Below, piece after piece: positions 22,910 to 33,059 of a DNA stretch of 64,000 nt (positions within the stretch are counted from its first letter, which is position 1; every line of letters starts with the position of its first letter). The position numbers and the translations under genes were made by a program. This DNA is from Anaerolineae bacterium (GTDB lineage Bacteria; Chloroflexota; Anaerolineae; Aggregatilineales; UBA2796): NCBI GenBank assembly GCA_019637615.1, contig JAHBVJ010000021.1, positions 62,001-126,000 of the forward strand. The letters run 5' to 3'. The notes under the pieces are model-generated. The model made no database searches. It saw nothing but the letters and a program-made list of their open reading frames with translations, and was not told the origin of the DNA.

Positions 22910-25546
22910 GTGAAAATAACCCATCTCAAAACCAACCACATCCCTAACCCCTTGGGCTTTGCCATCTCAAAACCAACGTTCTCATGGATCGTGGAGAATA
23001 CGTCCGACACCGTCCAAACGGCCGCTCAAGTCATCGTGAGCATGGACAGCGACTTTGCGCAGCCCCTTTTCGACAGCGGCAAAGTGGATGGCACCGGGAT
23101 CGACAGTCTGGCATTCCGCCCGCCGATCCAGATCAGCCCGCGCACCCGCTATTTCTGGAAGGTCAGGGTGTGGGGCGAAACTGAAAGCGCCGAAAGCGAG
23201 ACGGCTTGGTTTGAGAGCGCGAAGATGGATGAAGGTTGGTTGGCAAGCTGGATTACGCCTGACTGCGAAGACAATCAACTGCATCCGATTCTGTATCGGC
23301 AGTTTGAACTGCCAGCGCGGGCAGTGGCGGCGCGGGCGTATATCTGCGGGTTGGGATTGTATCATTTTGAGCTGAACGGGAAGAAAGTCGGGAACGAATA
23401 TCTCACGCCATATTGCAACGCTTATGACCAGTGGATTCAGTACCAGACGTTTGACATCACCGATCAGCTTACTGTCGGCGCGAATCTCGTGTCCGTCATG
23501 CTCGGCAATGGCTGGTACAAGGGACGTTACGGCGCAAACGGCGGCAAAGTGGACTTCTACGGTGATCGGTTCGCGCTGCTGTGCGAAATCCGCATCACGC
23601 TGGACAGCGGCGAGGAAATCATCGTCGTGACCGATTCGGCGTGGCAGGCGCAACCCTCGCCAGTCATCGCCAGCGACATCTTCGACGGCGAAACTTACGA
23701 TGCGCGAATCTCGAAGATCGTGCCGCTGCCCGCTGCCGCCTTCGGTGTGAAGCCGATTGCCATTGACATGGCGCGGTTGGAGGCGAGAAGATCGATCCCT
23801 GTGTGTATCAACGAGGAGATCAAGCCTATCGCGCTGATCCACACACCAGCGGGCGAAACCGTCTTAGATATGGGACAAAATATGACGGGCTGGCTGCGCT
23901 TCAAGACCACCGCGCCCGCAGGCACGCGCCTCCACCTGCAATTTGGCGAGGTGCTGCAAGGCGGCAACTTCTTCCGCGCCAACCTGCGCACCGCCAAAGC
24001 CGAGTATTTCTACATCGCGGATGGTACAGTGGCGGTGGTCGAGCCATATTTCACTTTTTACGGCTTCCGCTACGTCAAAATCTCAGGCTGGGTGGGCGAT
24101 CTCAACGTGGAAGACTTTACTGGCTGCGTGGTCTATTCGCAGATGGACACCATCGGTGAGATCGAAACTTCCAACGAAAAGGTCAACCAACTGTTCAAAA
24201 ATGTGATGTGGGGGCAAAAGGATAATTTCCTCGACATCCCGACCGACTGCCCCCAGCGTGACGAACGGCTCGGCTGGACGGGCGACATCCAGATATTTTC
24301 CGGCACGGCCTGTTTCAACATGGATTCGTATGCCTTCCTCGCCAAATATGGCTACGACCTCGCCAAAGAGCAAACGAAAACGGGCGGGATGGTGCCGCAT
24401 ATCGTGCCGATGGTCAATCTGGACAAAGGCGGCTCGACGGCGTGGGGCGATGCGGCAACCGTGGTGCCATGGAACGTGTACGAATTCTACGGCGACATCG
24501 GCATTCTGGAAGATCAGTTCGAGAGTATGCGCGCGTGGGTGGATTACATGCACAGCGCGGATGAAGCCTCCGGCGGTAAGCGGCTGTGGACGACTGGCAC
24601 GCACTTTGGCGATTGGCTGGCCTTGGACGCCGACGATCCCGAAGACCGCAGAGGCGGCACGCCGCCAGATTTTATCGCCTCGGCCTTCTATTGTTATTCG
24701 GCAGACCTAGTGGCAAAAGCCGCCGCCGTGCTCGGAAAAACGGCGTTCGCTGAAGCCTATGGTCGCTTGTCGGCGGAAGTGAAAGCGGCGATTCAACAAG
24801 AATATTTCACCGCGACGGGACGCCTTGCCATTCCGACTCAGACGGGCTATGTGCTGACGCTGTTCATGGATCTGATGCCAGAGGAGCACCGCGAACGCGT
24901 GACGCAGGATCTCATCGCTAAACTGATCAAGGATAAGACCCATCTGCGCACCGGGTTCGTCGGCACGCCGTATTTTTGCCGCGTGCTGTCGAAGATAGGC
25001 GCAAACGATCTTGCCTATAAACTGCTGCTCAATGAGGATTTCCCGTCGTGGTTGTATGCCGTCAACATGGGCGCGACGACCATCTGGGAGCGCTGGAACT
25101 CGATCATGCCTGATGGCGCGCTCTCGACTGCCAACAATATGAATTCGCTCAATCATTATGCCTATGGCTCGATTGTCGAGTGGATGTACCGTGACATGTG
25201 CGGGCTGAACCCCTCCACTGGCGAGGCGGGCAGCGCGGGCTTCCGTCACGCGCGGATCGCGCCCAAACCGGATAAATCCATGCAGTGGGCGAAGGCGCGG
25301 TATCACTCGGCGGTTGGTCTGTATGAAAGCGGTTGGCGCACCGATGACGCGGGCTGCCTGATCATTGAAATTTCGATCCCGTTTAATGCATCTGCGACAG
25401 TCGTGCTCCCCAACGCGCAGCTAGGTGGCGTCTCGATCAACGGTCAGCCGCTGCATGACGCGGCGCAGATCGGGGACAGCGTAACATTGACGCTTGGCGC
25501 GGGCTGCCACAAGATTGAATATCTCGTGAGCGAGACGGTGCAGTAA
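22910..25546 (+). CDS. Alpha-L-rhamnosidase, glycoside hydrolase family 78
   Basis: 878 residues from a GTG at 22910. The N-terminus (MKITHLKTNHIPNPLGFAIS) and the beta domains match bacterial GH78 rhamnosidases. The (alpha/alpha)6 catalytic barrel carries the family signature at 443-459 (IPTDCPQRDERLGWTGD), which supplies the acidic residues for inverting catalysis, and E727 in IWERWNS, the position of the second catalytic glutamate. No signal peptide, so it cleaves terminal alpha-L-rhamnose from imported oligosaccharides in the cytoplasm. This sets the likely substrate of the whole 18.2-25.5 kb operon. Confidence 0.93.
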   Translation: MKITHLKTNHIPNPLGFAISKPTFSWIVENTSDTVQTAAQVIVSMDSDFAQPLFDSGKVDGTGIDSLAFRPPIQISPRTRYFWKVRVWGETESAESETAWFESAKMDEGWLASWITPDCEDNQLHPILYRQFELPARAVAARAYICGLGLYHFELNGKKVGNEYLTPYCNAYDQWIQYQTFDITDQLTVGANLVSVMLGNGWYKGRYGANGGKVDFYGDRFALLCEIRITLDSGEEIIVVTDSAWQAQPSPVIASDIFDGETYDARISKIVPLPAAAFGVKPIAIDMARLEARRSIPVCINEEIKPIALIHTPAGETVLDMGQNMTGWLRFKTTAPAGTRLHLQFGEVLQGGNFFRANLRTAKAEYFYIADGTVAVVEPYFTFYGFRYVKISGWVGDLNVEDFTGCVVYSQMDTIGEIETSNEKVNQLFKNVMWGQKDNFLDIPTDCPQRDERLGWTGDIQIFSGTACFNMDSYAFLAKYGYDLAKEQTKTGGMVPHIVPMVNLDKGGSTAWGDAATVVPWNVYEFYGDIGILEDQFESMRAWVDYMHSADEASGGKRLWTTGTHFGDWLALDADDPEDRRGGTPPDFIASAFYCYSADLVAKAAAVLGKTAFAEAYGRLSAEVKAAIQQEYFTATGRLAIPTQTGYVLTLFMDLMPEEHRERVTQDLIAKLIKDKTHLRTGFVGTPYFCRVLSKIGANDLAYKLLLNEDFPSWLYAVNMGATTIWERWNSIMPDGALSTANNMNSLNHYAYGSIVEWMYRDMCGLNPSTGEAGSAGFRHARIAPKPDKSMQWAKARYHSAVGLYESGWRTDDAGCLIIEISIPFNASATVVLPNAQLGGVSINGQPLHDAAQIGDSVTLTLGAGCHKIEYLVSETVQ

Positions 25547-26014
25547 GCCGAGAGAAGCGCCACCATGAGCGAGGGTGGCAGTGAGCGAATTGGCAAAACA
25601 AAGGATAAATCCGCTTGTCAGGCGGCCTGTAGTATGCTAGGATGTCCTCCATCGTCGGCTGTTTAGAGAAAGGAAACATTTCAACATGTCATCTATCACA
25701 ATTTCCAACCGTGCGGTCGAAACAGGGTGCTCTGTATTCCACTGCGCTTAGGGGCTATCCAGCACAGTTCTCACGTTCTTAACTGACTCTCTGCCCTCTG
25801 GATAGCATTCCTTACTCGCGATTCTCTTTTAAGCGCTAGCCGAATAGACATACCTGACGACCTCTTACCATGAGGTGTGGTATTGCGCTGCTAGGTGACG
25901 CCCGACTACCGTTCACGTTTTTCACCCCGCCCCATACTCGCGCCTCGCCGCCACAGCGACTGTCCGCCGCTGCACTACACAGCTTAACAACTTGTACCAA
26001 GGTACACGCACCCT
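25547..26014. other. Gene-free stretch with one long hairpin
   Basis: No convincing gene. GCTATCCAG (25754-25762) can pair with CTGGATAGC (25798-25806) over a 35-base loop, perhaps a leader structure for the exporter transcript. From about 25900 the plus strand is C-rich and G-poor. No promoter was clear. Confidence 0.4.
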
Positions 26015-26146
26015 ATGACCGTATCCGACACAACGGCGGTTCAATCGCTGCCTCCGCAACGCGGCCGTTTCCGCACGCATCAAGGCGCGCTCGTTTCTCG
26101 TTCCTGCTATACCACTCTGCACATTGGTTGGGGAGAGCTTTCGTGA
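26015..26146 (+). CDS. Short upstream ORF (43 aa) coupled to the ABC exporter
   Basis: An ATG at 26015 opens a 43-residue frame (MTVSDTTAVQSLPPQRGRFR, ending LHIGWGELS). Its TGA overlaps the exporter's GTG start as GTGA. AAGGT lies some 10 bases upstream of the ATG. It could be a leader peptide that couples or controls translation of the exporter; a secreted substrate peptide is a more speculative option. Composition does not identify a family. Confidence 0.35.
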   Translation: MTVSDTTAVQSLPPQRGRFRTHQGALVSRSCYTTLHIGWGELS

Positions 26147-27879
26147 ATTCTCGGAGCCAAAAATTCCTATCCTACTACAAACCTTATGTCGGCTTGCTGC
26201 TGGCTGATCTGGTCTGCGCGTTCGTCGTCGCGGGCGTGACGCTGGCGCTGCCCCTCTGCGCGCGTTACATCACCAAAGACATCTTGGAAGGCGTCCGCGC
26301 CGACGCGCTCCCTCAGATTTACGCGATGGGTGCGTTGATGATCGGGTTAGTCGCGCTCTACGTCCTGTGTGAGATGTTCGTGGATTATCGCGGGCACATG
26401 ATGGGCGCGATGATCGAGAGCGATATGCGCAGCGAACTGTTCGCGCACTTTCAAAAGTTGTCGTTCAACTTCTACGACGAGCAAAAAACCGGACAGTTGA
26501 TGACGCGGCTCACCAACGATACCTTCTGGCTGTCCGAGCTGTGCCATCATGGGCCGGAAGATTTCATTATTTCGGTTTTGAAGTTCATCGGCGCGTTCAT
26601 CATTCTGTTCCACCTGAATGCGCAACTCACCATGATCATCATCCTGTTCCTGCCGATCATGGCGGGCTACGCGTTTTACTTCAACAAGCGGATGAATCGC
26701 GCGCTCCGAAAGAGTCATGATCGCGTCGGGGACATCAACGCGCAGGTCGAAGATACGCTGGCGGGCATCCGCGTGGTCAAGTCGTTCACCAACGAGGAGA
26801 TCGAAACGCGCAAGTTTACCCGCGAAAATGACCGCTTTCTCCAGAGCCGCAAAGATGGTTACCTGAGCGAAGCCTATTTTTCGTCGGGCATGAGCGCCTC
26901 TACGCAGATCATCACTATCGCGGTGATCGTGTTGGGCGGCGCGGCAATCGTGAACGCTGCGCTCGATCTACCCGACTTGTTGACCTATTCGCTGTGCGTG
27001 GGCATCCTGATCGACCCGATCAACCGGTTCATCAACTTCACGCGGCTGTATCAGGAAGGCATCACGGGCTATAACCGCTTTATGGACGTGCTCGAAGTTC
27101 AGCCGGATATTCAAGATTCGCCCGACGCCATCGCATTGACCGACGTGCAGGGCAATATCGAATTCCGCGACGTGAGCTTCAAATATCGCGAGGATCACAG
27201 CTACGTCATGAAGCACATCTCGCTCAACATCCGCGCCGGAGAATACGTGGCGCTGGTGGGCGCGTCTGGCGTTGGCAAAACCACGCTGTGCTCACTGATC
27301 CCGCGTTTCTACGAGGTGAACGAGGGCGACATCGTGATCGACGGTGTGGACATCCGCGACGTGACACTGCGTTCGCTGCGGCAGAATATCGGTGTCGTCC
27401 AACAAGATGTGTATCTGTTCGCTGGTACCGTCGCGGATAACATCCGCTATGGCAAGCTGGACGCGACGGATGCCGAGATCGTCGCGGCGGCGAAGCAGGC
27501 CAACGCGCATGACTTCATCATGGCACTGCCGGATGGCTATCAGACGGACATCGGGCAGCGCGGCGTCAAGCTCTCTGGCGGGCAAAAGCAGCGCTTGAGC
27601 ATCGCCCGCGTCTTCTTGAAGAACCCACCGATCATCATCTTCGATGAAGCTACCAGCGCGCTCGACAACGAAAGCGAACGTGCCGTGCAAGCCTCGATGG
27701 AGTCGCTCGCCGCGCACCGCACGACGCTGGTCATCGCGCACCGCCTGTCCACCGTTCGCAATGCGCAGCGCATCGTCGTGCTAACGGATGACGGGATCAA
27801 GGAACAGGGCACGCACGCGGAGTTGATCGCGTCGGAAGGGACGTATGCCAACCTGTACAATATGCAGTTGAGGGTCTGA
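26143..27879 (+). CDS. ABC exporter (fused membrane and ATP-binding domains)
   Basis: 578 residues from the GTG at 26143, chosen because GGGGAGAG precedes it and the length then matches half-size type IV exporters; the frame is open for 91 more codons upstream without exporter-like sequence. Six-helix membrane domain (about 10-310) with the FYDEQKTGQLMTRLTNDTF motif. The nucleotide-binding domain has Walker A GASGVGKT (373-380), signature LSGGQKQ near 477, Walker B IIIFDEATSALD near 500 and H-loop IAHRLS near 531. It works as a dimer; the substrate (lipid, drug or peptide) is unknown. Confidence 0.92.
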   Translation: MNSRSQKFLSYYKPYVGLLLADLVCAFVVAGVTLALPLCARYITKDILEGVRADALPQIYAMGALMIGLVALYVLCEMFVDYRGHMMGAMIESDMRSELFAHFQKLSFNFYDEQKTGQLMTRLTNDTFWLSELCHHGPEDFIISVLKFIGAFIILFHLNAQLTMIIILFLPIMAGYAFYFNKRMNRALRKSHDRVGDINAQVEDTLAGIRVVKSFTNEEIETRKFTRENDRFLQSRKDGYLSEAYFSSGMSASTQIITIAVIVLGGAAIVNAALDLPDLLTYSLCVGILIDPINRFINFTRLYQEGITGYNRFMDVLEVQPDIQDSPDAIALTDVQGNIEFRDVSFKYREDHSYVMKHISLNIRAGEYVALVGASGVGKTTLCSLIPRFYEVNEGDIVIDGVDIRDVTLRSLRQNIGVVQQDVYLFAGTVADNIRYGKLDATDAEIVAAAKQANAHDFIMALPDGYQTDIGQRGVKLSGGQKQRLSIARVFLKNPPIIIFDEATSALDNESERAVQASMESLAAHRTTLVIAHRLSTVRNAQRIVVLTDDGIKEQGTHAELIASEGTYANLYNMQLRV

Positions 27880-27910
27880 GGCGGGGTTCCGTGTGATTGT
27901 TTATTTAGAC

Positions 27911-27967
27911 AACCTCACCCCCTGACCCCCTCTCCGCTTCGCAACGAGGGGGAACCACTTGGCACGG
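27911..27967 (-). repeat. REP-like palindromic element, copy F (inverted, long form)
   Basis: The reverse complement of copy B at 3923-3979 with a single base difference over 57 bases, 24 kb away. It lies just after the exporter stop. Confidence 0.9.
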
Positions 27968-28626
27968 AATCACCTCGTTCTTAGCCGGAATTCGAATGAA
28001 ACGGGGTTCACGCGCCGACGTGGTTAACTCAGGTGCAGCTCTGCCAGCGTGAGGGCTGCACTAGTTCACCACTCCTCAATGATCCCAAATATGCTCCTGT
28101 GTTTAGGTGATGATGGGATCATCTAGTCTTCAACTTTGTGTTCCATCTTGTGTTCTTGATGTGAGGCACTTGGTGTGATTGCGGATAATCCGCGCGAGCA
28201 TGTTTTTGACCGTGACATTGGCTCGCATGATATGAGGTGTGCGCTGTCTCGTTACGTGGAGATGAGAGCGTAATGAAGCGTAACTGGCAACTGAGGAGAC
28301 ACAACCACTGATGTAAAGGGATGCTGATTGACGCCTAGTGGTCTGGGTGGGGAACTGCCAAGTTCATCCATCGAGACATAGAACGCAGCATACAGATATT
28401 CTAGCACAGGAATGCACAGAGTCAAGGGGTCATTTGTTAATATTTTGTAAAAGAAAGTGTGCCAGCAAAAGGCATCAGGACATCGTGATAAGACACTTTG
28501 CCGATCCTCTGTCGGACGTGGAGCCACCGCATCTCGTCAAACCTCCCAATTCGGGCTTGCCGATCCGACGTGATATACTTTCATTGGTTTTAATCATTGC
28601 TTAACCAGTGTGGAGCTAGGCTGTCC
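27968..28626. other. Gene-poor stretch before the PfkB kinase
   Basis: No supported gene. GTGCAGC and GGCTGCAC form a small hairpin near 28032-28060. A minus-strand frame of 32 codons (MRANVTVKNMLARIIRNHTK) near 28130-28235 hints at a decayed gene end but is too short to name. A TATACT hexamer at 28574-28579 is the best -10 candidate for the kinase. Confidence 0.4.
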
Positions 28627-29607
28627 ATGAAAGATGTCGTTGTAACCGGTTCAATTGCTTATGATTATTTGATGCGCTTTCCGGGCATCTTTCGAGAGCA
28701 TTTGCTGGCTGAAAATATTCACCATATTAGTGTCAGTTTCCTTGTTGATGAAATGACCCGAAATTATGGCGGCAACGGAGCCAACATCGCGTATTCGATG
28801 GCGCTGCTAGGGATGCGTCCCCGCCTGATGGCGACGGCAGGCAAAGACTTCACGGACTTCCGTCAATGGCTAGAAACGGCGGGCGTGGATACGAGTTCGG
28901 TGCAAGTGCTCAACGATGTTTTCACGGCTTCGTTCTTTGCCAACACAGACACGGATAATAACCAGATCGCCTCGTTTTACGGCGGCGCGATGTTCCGCGC
29001 CCGTGATTACACGCTGCAAGGCACCGTGCCCGTCAAGCCCGATTACGTCGTGATCTCGCCCAACGATCCGATGGCGATGCACCTGTTAGCGACGGAATGC
29101 TCCGAGCGCGACATCCCCTTCATGTTCGATCCGAGTCAGCAGTTGCCGCGCCTGAGCGGTGATGAAGTGCGCTACAGCATCGAACGCTGCCATACGCTGA
29201 TCGTCAATGAGTACGAGTGGGGGATGCTGACCAACAAAACCGGCCTCTCGATCATCGATGCGCTCAAGCACGTCAAGGTTTTGATCCGCACGCTCGGCAA
29301 GAAGGGCGCGGAAATCTACGCCGATGGTTCGCACTACTTCATCCCCGTTTTCCCCGTGCCCGATTACGCCATTGCCGATCCGACGGGCGTGGGCGACGCC
29401 TTCCGCTCCGGCATTTTGTGCGGCATGTCGCATAAATGGCCGTGGGAAGTCACCGGACTGGCGGCGGCACTGTGCGCGGCGTATGCTCTGGAGCGCGTCG
29501 GGACGCAGGCGCATCACTTCACCCCGCGCGAATTCGTGGATCGCTTTCGCACCGAATTTGATGACAAGGGCGTGCTGGACGTGCTGCTGACCAAAGAAAC
29601 GGTGTGA
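28627..29607 (+). CDS. PfkB-family carbohydrate/nucleoside kinase
   Basis: 326 residues from the ATG at 28627, with GGAGCTAGG upstream. Ribokinase-like fold: GSIAYDYLMRFPG at the N-terminus, the GGNGANIAYSMALLGMRP glycine motif, and the PfkB signature DPTGVGDAFRSG (residues 251-262) with D257 as catalytic base and the anion hole beside it. The motif and a substrate region poor in sugar-specific residues resemble the adenosine-kinase-like branch, but ribokinase or fructokinase activity is also possible. Stands alone; a hairpin ends it at 29660. Confidence 0.88.
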   Translation: MKDVVVTGSIAYDYLMRFPGIFREHLLAENIHHISVSFLVDEMTRNYGGNGANIAYSMALLGMRPRLMATAGKDFTDFRQWLETAGVDTSSVQVLNDVFTASFFANTDTDNNQIASFYGGAMFRARDYTLQGTVPVKPDYVVISPNDPMAMHLLATECSERDIPFMFDPSQQLPRLSGDEVRYSIERCHTLIVNEYEWGMLTNKTGLSIIDALKHVKVLIRTLGKKGAEIYADGSHYFIPVFPVPDYAIADPTGVGDAFRSGILCGMSHKWPWEVTGLAAALCAAYALERVGTQAHHFTPREFVDRFRTEFDDKGVLDVLLTKETV

Positions 29608-29659
29608 TCGTCGCGCGTGAAGCCGCTTTCCCGTGAATACTCCTACCGCTACGATTTTT

Positions 29660-29683
29660 TGCCCGATGAAGATTCATCGGGCA
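29660..29683 (+). terminator. Strong hairpin after the PfkB gene
   Basis: An 11-base stem, TGCCCGATGAA with TTCATCGGGCA, and a 2-base gap, followed by GATCATTTT. Confidence 0.7.
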
Positions 29684-29823
29684 GATCATTTTGGGGCCAG
29701 TCGTTTCAGTCTCCTTCAGTGACCGCGCCAATGACGGTCTGATACTCGCCCTCAAGTTGCTCACCATCCGTTCACGCTGATCGCCATCTCATCGCGTGCT
29801 ATACTCTGTGCGGTACCTAATGC

Positions 29824-30660
29824 ATGGGACGAATTCGCATGACGACTCGACAAGCTCCGAATGATACTTCGCTGGCTGTCCGGCTGAACCGTTGGACGCA
29901 GATTTTTTCCCGCCGTTGGCTGACGATCCTCCTGATTTTCGTGGCGATTTACGCAGGGCTACCCGTCGCCGCACCGTTCCTGATGAAGGCCGGACTGACA
30001 GGCGCCGGCGAAACTATTTATTCGCTGTACAGCAGCATGTGTCACCAATACAGTTTCCGTTCGTGGTTCCTGTTCGGCGAACAAGCCGTCTACCCGCGCG
30101 AGGCAGCGCATATCGGCGGATTGCAACCTTACGAGAGCTTCTTATCCGAAGTCGATGCGACGATCAAGGCGCAGAATTACCAACCGCCGCCGGGATACAT
30201 CGAAGCCGCGCCCAGTGCCGACCAAGCCTTGGGGCTGCAATCCAAATATTTCCTCGGCAACGAGCAGCTTGGCTATAAGATCGCGGTTTGTCAGCGAGAC
30301 GTGGGCATCTGGTGGGCGCTGTTGATTGGCGGCATGGTCTACAGCATTCCCGTCGTGCGCAAATATCTGCGTCCGGTGCCGTGGTGGCTCTATATCTTGC
30401 TCGGCATCGTGCCCATCGGGATCGACGGCTTCAGCCAACTCCTCAGCGCGCCGCTGCCGCCCATCTGGACGCAAGGATTCTGGCCTCTGCGCGAATCGAC
30501 ACCGTTTTTCCGCACCATCACCGGTGCGCTGTTCGGCTTGATGAACGCGTGGCTGGCCTTCCCGTATCTTGAAGAATCTGCCCGCGAAGTCGATGGCGAA
30601 ATCTCCGCGAAATTCGCACGCCGCGAACAACGCTTGCAGCGGGAAAGCAGCAAATCCTGA
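29824..30660 (+). CDS. DUF2085 family membrane protein
   Basis: 278 residues; the ATG at 29839 is an alternative start. Recognisable DUF2085 features: a first helix, then SMCHQYSFRSWFLFGEQ, and a CQRDVGIWWALLIGG helix, followed by three more helices (WWLYILLGIVPIGIDGFSQ; the GALFGLMNAWLAFPYLE end). The conserved CHQ and CQRD cysteines could bind a metal or form a disulfide. Inner-membrane protein of unknown role, common in Chloroflexota. A TATACT hexamer at 29800 could be its -10 element. Charged, coiled C-terminal tail. Confidence 0.8.
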   Translation: MGRIRMTTRQAPNDTSLAVRLNRWTQIFSRRWLTILLIFVAIYAGLPVAAPFLMKAGLTGAGETIYSLYSSMCHQYSFRSWFLFGEQAVYPREAAHIGGLQPYESFLSEVDATIKAQNYQPPPGYIEAAPSADQALGLQSKYFLGNEQLGYKIAVCQRDVGIWWALLIGGMVYSIPVVRKYLRPVPWWLYILLGIVPIGIDGFSQLLSAPLPPIWTQGFWPLRESTPFFRTITGALFGLMNAWLAFPYLEESAREVDGEISAKFARREQRLQRESSKS

Positions 30661-30905
30661 TCGGTTGAAATGCTGCTTTTATGCGCGACCAACGACAATT
30701 TAACAATTTATATGACAGCCATGAGGAGCACTTTTCGGCACGCCGTGAGCCATCGCCGTGATCGGTTGGTTGGACGTCGAACAGGAACCGGATATAATCG
30801 TCAGGCTAATGCTCTGGAAAACCATGACAACACGAGCAAGTAGCATAGGTTTGCTTTTGGACACCTAGGTGTTTGCATCGCAAGTGATCCGCGCTTGAAT
30901 GGGTA

Positions 30906-31775
30906 ATGAGAAAAGTTGAAACTATGCTAGAAGGTCAAACAACGGCGGACGAAGCCCCTTTAATCGTTGTCAAGCCATCGCACGGATGGGTGTCCCTAAA
31001 GCTAGACGAGCTTTGGTCGTATCGGGAACTACTCTACTTCTTGATCTGGCGCAACATCAAGGTTCGCTACAAGCAGACCGTGATCGGCGCTGCGTGGGCG
31101 ATCATCCAGCCATTCATGACGATGGTGATTTTTAGTCTGTTTTTCGGGAACCTCGCGAAAATCCCTTCTGACGGCATCCCCTATCCGATTTGGAGCTATG
31201 CGGCACTGGTGCCGTGGACATTTTTCGCCAGCGGATTGAGCAATTCTGCGGATAGCCTCGTGGGGAGCGCCAACCTGATCAGGAAAATCTATTTTCCACG
31301 GCTGGCAATTCCGATTTCCGCCGTACTTTCGTGCGTGGTTGACTTCGGGCTGGCATTTCTGGTTTTGATCGTGATGATGCTGGTATACGGCATCATACCG
31401 ACGATCAATATCTTGTGGCTCCCCTTTTTCTTATTACTTGCTCTCGTAACGTCGCTCGGCGTTGGCCTGTGGCTTTCCGCAATGAATGTCCAATTCCGTG
31501 ACATCAAATATGTGGTGCCGTTCATTGCCCAATTCTGGATGTTCGCCACCCCGATTGCGTATCCGAGCAGCCTGATCAAGAACGAATTGCTCCGCGCGCT
31601 CTACAGTCTTAACCCGATGGTCGGCGTGGTAGAAGGGTTTCGCTGGGCGTTATTGGGGGTGGATACTGCTCCCGGCGCAGTGATCATTGTATCGTCCCTA
31701 ACTGCACTAGGATTGCTTATCAGTGGTGCGTATTATTTCCGCCGTATGGAGAAGTCGTTTGCAGATGTGGTGTAA
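30906..31775 (+). CDS. ABC-2 type polysaccharide export permease (Wzm/TagG-like)
   Basis: 289 residues. After a polar cytoplasmic stretch it enters the ABC-2 pattern: WSYRELLYFLIWRNIKVRYKQT, then GAAWAIIQPFMTMVIFSLFFG, with six membrane helices and the PVFxNPM-like SLNPMVGVVEGFRWALLG end. Wzm proteins move undecaprenyl-linked O-antigen or similar glycans across the membrane. The ATPase gene starts three bases after its stop. No glycosyltransferases are adjacent, unusual for such systems. Confidence 0.9.
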   Translation: MRKVETMLEGQTTADEAPLIVVKPSHGWVSLKLDELWSYRELLYFLIWRNIKVRYKQTVIGAAWAIIQPFMTMVIFSLFFGNLAKIPSDGIPYPIWSYAALVPWTFFASGLSNSADSLVGSANLIRKIYFPRLAIPISAVLSCVVDFGLAFLVLIVMMLVYGIIPTINILWLPFFLLLALVTSLGVGLWLSAMNVQFRDIKYVVPFIAQFWMFATPIAYPSSLIKNELLRALYSLNPMVGVVEGFRWALLGVDTAPGAVIIVSSLTALGLLISGAYYFRRMEKSFADVV

Positions 31776-31778
31776 AAC

Positions 31779-33059
31779 ATGGGTGATGTAGCGATTCGCG
31801 TCGAGGGTCTGAGTAAGCAATACCGGATAGGCAAAACAGAACAATATCGCACCTTTCGTGATACCCTGACAGACGCGTTGACCGCGCCGTTTAAGCGCAC
31901 CTACGGTCTGCTGCGCGGTAATGCTGCCGCCGCTGCCAATCTTAGCGAGGTTATCTGGGCGCTCAAGGACATCTCTTTTGAGATCAAAAAAGGGGAAGTC
32001 GTGGGCATCATCGGTCGTAACGGAGCCGGTAAAAGCACACTACTCAAAATTCTTTCCCGCATTGCCGAACCTACCGAGGGATTAGCCGAGATCTATGGAC
32101 GTGTCGGCGCACTGCTGGAGGTGGGGACGGGGTTCCACCCTGAGCTGACCGGACGCGAAAACATCTATCTGAATGCGGCCATTTTGGGCATGACGCGTAC
32201 GGAAATTGACCGCAAATTCGATGAAATCGTGGCCTTTGCCGAAGTCGAAAAATTCATCGACACGCCGGTCAAGCATTATTCCAGCGGGATGGGGTTGCGG
32301 CTGGGGTTCGCCGTCGCCGCGCATCTGGAACCAGAAATCTTAGTCGTGGACGAAGTGTTAGCGGTTGGCGATCTGGCGTTCCAGAAAAAATGCTTAGGGA
32401 AAATGGGCGACGTGGCGCAGCAAGGCCGTACCGTGCTATTCGTTAGCCATAACACAGGCGCGATCAATCAGCTGTGCCAGAGCTGCGTGCTTCTTAAAGA
32501 TGGTCGCATCAATATGATCGGCAAGACGGAAGACGTTATCAGGGAATATCTCGATCAAGCCTCGGATGGGAGTTCGGGCTTACGGGTCTTCCCAGAAGAC
32601 GAGAATATTCCTCTGCAATTCCTGTCCATAGAAGCCGTCGATGAAACATTGACGCCGCGCGCCAGTTTTTCGGTCGCGACTACGGTGTATCTTCGTGTTA
32701 AATACGTTGTGCATGAGGATTCGCTCACGGGAACCAACCTCGCATTCGCGTTGAGCCGTAATGGAACCGACATACTCACCAGTTATGATACAGATACGAA
32801 TCCCCTCTATCTGGACACGCGGCAGAGAGGGTGCTATGAGTATCTTGTTGCGTTGCCAACTAACATCCTGAAATCGGGCACATACAGCTTAGATATATCC
32901 GCAGGGTCGCTTTACCAAAGGAAGATTTACCAGCGCCAAAATAATGCTATTGAGTTTCAGTTGGATGATGTCTTGGAAAATACCGCTTTTCTTGGTTATT
33001 CAGAACGGCGGCGTGGGCTGCTGCGAATGCCTGTAGCGTGGTCGGAGCAGCACAATTAG
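31779..33059 (+). CDS. Polysaccharide export ABC ATPase with carbohydrate-binding C-terminal domain (Wzt-like)
   Basis: 426 residues. N-terminal ATPase (about 1-250): Walker A GRNGAGKST near 80, signature YSSGMGLRLGFAVAA, Walker B ILVVDEVLAVGD and FVSHN switch. The C-terminal third (about 270-420) is a beta-sandwich of the Wzt C-terminal type that reads the modified end of the glycan before export. Together with the permease at 30906 it forms a complete exporter. The spacer of about 20 residues between the domains is typical. Confidence 0.92.
   Translation: MGDVAIRVEGLSKQYRIGKTEQYRTFRDTLTDALTAPFKRTYGLLRGNAAAAANLSEVIWALKDISFEIKKGEVVGIIGRNGAGKSTLLKILSRIAEPTEGLAEIYGRVGALLEVGTGFHPELTGRENIYLNAAILGMTRTEIDRKFDEIVAFAEVEKFIDTPVKHYSSGMGLRLGFAVAAHLEPEILVVDEVLAVGDLAFQKKCLGKMGDVAQQGRTVLFVSHNTGAINQLCQSCVLLKDGRINMIGKTEDVIREYLDQASDGSSGLRVFPEDENIPLQFLSIEAVDETLTPRASFSVATTVYLRVKYVVHEDSLTGTNLAFALSRNGTDILTSYDTDTNPLYLDTRQRGCYEYLVALPTNILKSGTYSLDISAGSLYQRKIYQRQNNAIEFQLDDVLENTAFLGYSERRRGLLRMPVAWSEQHN

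Noticed and set aside
25754..25806. Riboswitch in the exporter leader
   Set aside because: One 9-base stem with a large loop; no match to a known aptamer core that I can recognise.
28119..28304. Possible transposase end on the minus strand
   Set aside because: Only 30-60 codons with no diagnostic motif; no inverted repeats or target duplication found.
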